Below, in pieces: positions 61,304 through 64,000 of a stretch of DNA of 64,000 bases (positions are counted from its first letter, which is position 1; every line of letters starts with the position of its first letter). Made by a program: the position numbers and the translations under genes. A model generated the notes under the pieces. It saw only the letters and a list, made by a program, of their open reading frames with translations. It had not been told where the DNA came from and made no database searches. The DNA is from Paracyclopina nana. Taxonomy: Eukaryota > Arthropoda > Copepoda > Cyclopoida > Cyclopettidae. The stretch is from assembly GCA_019096065.1 (NCBI GenBank), contig JAGUCH010000006.1, positions 5,972,001-6,036,000 on the forward strand, given 5' to 3'.

Positions 61304-61336
61304 ATGCGCGTAAAAAAGAAAAAACAATCCACTGTG
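61304..61336 (+). repeat. ATGCGCG-N-CCACTGTG module, copy 3
   Basis: ATGCGCG, 18-nt A-rich spacer, CCACTGTG; total 33 bp. Confidence 0.5.
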
Positions 61337-64000
61337 GAGGTTGAGGAAAAAGCCAGTAAAGGATTTGTGGTCAGCCAAGTGCAAAATTGGATTATGTTGA
61401 AGGCCTACACACAGTGCATTATTTAAAAGTGCTTGTGAGAAAATTATTATGCATGAAACAAAAGGATTCTTGTATTTCGCCATAGCAGGGAGCCACTCTG
61501 TTTATCGAGACTTGTCAACGTCCCACAGTTCAACTTTTCCCACCATCAACACAAACACTCAAACACTTGAGCAGCCTAATTGAGACATTCCGTCGTTGCC
61601 TTTGATTATATTTGCTCTTTTCACGTGGTAAAAACCCTTCTCCTTCCGGGAGAGCGATCATAAAGTAAACGCCCACCATGGTATTTTACTTTACGAGCAC
61701 TTCTTTGCACTTTGCATTTTACAGGTAATATTTTGGTTTAACAGTTGATCCAGAGGATGTTACTTTACTATTTGAATGCTTTACTAAAGCAGCTTTGAGG
61801 TGTTTATACTACAGAGGGATTTTACTTTACAAGTGCAAGGCAAAGATTTTATCATTATATTGAAACACAAGGGTTTTACTTAGTTTGCTTGAAAAGTGAC
61901 ATTTATACATTTTTCTAGTAAGAAGCAGGAATTTATTTTGCAATAGCAACACTATGGGTCTACTTTACCACTTTATTCCCAGGATATTATTTTACAGAAG
62001 TTGCTGAGTTTTCTTTAACCATAAAAATTGATGGATTGCGAAAAAACCCTCTGAGCACCTATAAAATCAAGTACCTCCTGGAACTTCATTTCTGTCATTT
62101 ATAAAAATAAAAATGCTCCTTTTCAAAGCAATTTAGCAGGAGATTTCACTTTTCATCGTGTATTGCATTGCATTTCAGTGGTTATCTGAGCTTTAATTAG
62201 GAGAAGCCATCAAGATACCAAGATGAGGCACTTCTATTGTGAAGCTGTATATATATACAAGGTGGTAATAGGCCTGGAAAAGAGGTTACCTGGCTCAATT
62301 GTTGTTGGTCTGGCTGCGCCCCACCAACCGTCAACAACCAATCAGATGACCGCTCGCAATCTTGACTTTTTGGCGCAAGCTGCGGCCGCCTAAAAGTCCA
62401 TTTCTTCACTACTCACAAAAACAATCTTATCCAAAAAATTGCCCACATCAATTTAAGATTGCTGCATTTGTACATCAAGCGCAGTACATTTAGAGTTTTG
62501 AAGCTTGAAACTATTTTTTCTTGCCATGAATTTTCAAGAAAAAAAGCTAAAGCAGGTTTAACCAGTTCCTTAAAGTGAAAAAAACCAAATTTTGCCTAGA
62601 AATGTCTGGTGAGAAAACAAAAAGCATGTTTTTAAAAAAAGAGTTCCATTATTTCAGATCAGACTCTTGGAATAAAAAATATTTTCAAGCTGCAGGAGGG
62701 CCCAAAATTACACTAGCACTCTTTTAAAGTACACTACATAATGCTAATAATGCTACAGGTGGGCACACATCTGAGACTCACACTGAGATTTTCCCACAGT
62801 GCAACAATGGACTGATAGCAGTAGCACTACATAGTGGGAAATGAGTTGCAAACATGAACAAGTTGAAGTCAATGCAAACCTTTGAGACTTTGATCAAAGT
62901 AGGACAACAGCAATGAATTGAATGGAATATCAGGTCAAGCTACTTCTTCCAAAGGCAAATTCTGGCCTCAATCACAGTGGCACGGTTCGCTGGTGACTCA
63001 ACTTGTGAGAAAAACTAGCTTTGGCATGCAAAACGATAGCCTTCAGTTTGAAGCCAGTTGCTTTTTTTACCACACTTCAAAGTTCGAAAGTCCGATATAA
63101 CGGTCTTTAGGAAATCGATGATGACAGATTTGGCGTTGATAATTCATGCCATTTTAGTCCAGAAGGGGCCGTCCTAATCATAGTGGAATCATCCTGAGAA
63201 AATGGCGGAATTTTGGCATCTAAAAAAGGTGATCATCTCACATGTAAAAGCCAAGTTTCTCACCATATTGCCAATCTGATATTCCATCAAGATTATGGAA
63301 CTATGCACAGCAAGGTGCTTCATAGGCTTAAAGTTCAGCCCGAAATGAGGAAATTGGTAACAAATCTGGATGGTTTCACTAAAATTGTTTAGCATATGTT
63401 TTAGTCCAAAACCAAAAATGTCACACAAAGGTCTAATTTATAAAAAAAAATCACACTGTAATGGGAATAATCAAAAGTAGATATATGCTTTTTCTAGGTG
63501 AAAAGCCTACCTTGAAATTCGTTAGGTCTTTGCTACGATTCAGCATTGTTTTTTCTAAATAACATCAGCTAGCCTATTTGAATGAAACCATCTAGATTTA
63601 ATCCAAATCGACACATAATTCGATGAGCGTCAAGCTTCTTTAGCGCCTTGCTTTGCATTGTTCAAGCAAATATTTGAACAATCATCGAACTTACTTCATA
63701 CAAAGTGTCCCAAAATTATCACTCTTAGTAAGCCGCAGTGCTTATTCGAATATCTGTGGGACACACTGTACATGCACAAGCCATTTGCAAATGAGACGGA
63801 TAAAAAAGCAACGGGCTTACAATGCAAGAAGACGTTTTTTAAGCTCAATCAAGTTTTTCTCATCGGGTGGGTCACAAACGGACCGTCCCACGGTGATTCA
63901 GACCAAAATTTACCTTAACATTTTTACCAAGAAGAAGAAGACAACAACGACATCCGTTCTCACACCAGACAAACTTCCAAAAAGCTCATTGGGCACCACC

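Larger units (their letters stand above)
45974..64000. other. Long region without a supported gene
   Basis: Apart from the elements listed separately, about 18 kb of AT-rich DNA with scattered copies of the GAGACTTGAT element (49390, 52040, 58080, 59130) and TAGATGAAC tags. Open frames here are short, lack coding bias and often run through repeats. No RNA gene seen. Confidence 0.4.

Noticed and set aside
62289..62390. GC-rich minus-strand segment with acceptor-like TTTTAG and donor AG|GTAACC
   Set aside because: Possible exon or CCAAT-containing promoter, but no connecting exon on either side could be found.
63704..63770. Short inverted GTGTCCCA / GGGACACACT pair at the window end
   Set aside because: Too short and imperfect to call an element; may be a decayed transposon end.

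Overview
The window looks like nuclear DNA from an animal, most likely an arthropod and probably a crustacean. It is AT-rich, with intron-containing genes, GT-AG splice sites, TATA and AATAAA signals, eukaryotic tRNA genes with internal A/B boxes and many short dispersed repeats. Suppressor of Hairless reads arthropod-like; the crustacean suggestion is inference. There are no operons, CRISPR arrays or prokaryotic features. All gene models were built by hand from splice sites and reading-frame phase; no database search was possible.

Layout. (1) 249-1003 (+): orphan secreted Cys-rich protein. (2) 1582-3882 (-): tropomodulin, head-to-head with (3) 4020-5715 (+): a microsomal CYP2-clan-like cytochrome P450 with a TATA box in the 137 bp between the two start codons. 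(4) 8713-30670 (+): a large RhoGEF (DH-PH) gene of about 20 exons. It is preceded by a four-copy repeat array carrying cAMP-response-element cores, has an internal alternative first exon at 20316, and its introns hold two hairpin MITEs and a 20-bp minisatellite. Its 3' end has been partly duplicated (30685-30897). (5) 31454-32250 (+): orphan secreted protein with a furin-like site. (6) 33236-44708 (-): Suppressor of Hairless (RBPJ/CSL), the Notch-pathway transcription factor, with two alternative N-termini; its last exon is also partly duplicated downstream (32883-33215). Two tRNA-Ser genes and a defective tRNA-Ser derivative lie antisense in its introns. (7) 44709-64000: mostly non-coding, rich in foldback and MITE-like elements, with an unusual concentration of CSL consensus binding sites.

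The strongest leads for something new centre on the Su(H) locus. A predicted long isoform carries a PVDLS motif (CtBP-binding type) and tandem psi-K-x-E (SUMO-type) motifs. Thirteen strict YGTGGGAA sites lie in about 20.6 kb at and upstream of its 5' end, against two in the preceding 42 kb, which suggests autoregulation. Two of its introns contain the same ~133-bp element, which fills most of one of them (introner-like). The other notable themes are the CRE-repeat promoter of the RhoGEF gene, parallel 3'-end duplications in two neighbouring genes, and several short dispersed sequence families including a fixed-spacing ATGCGCG...CCACTGTG module.
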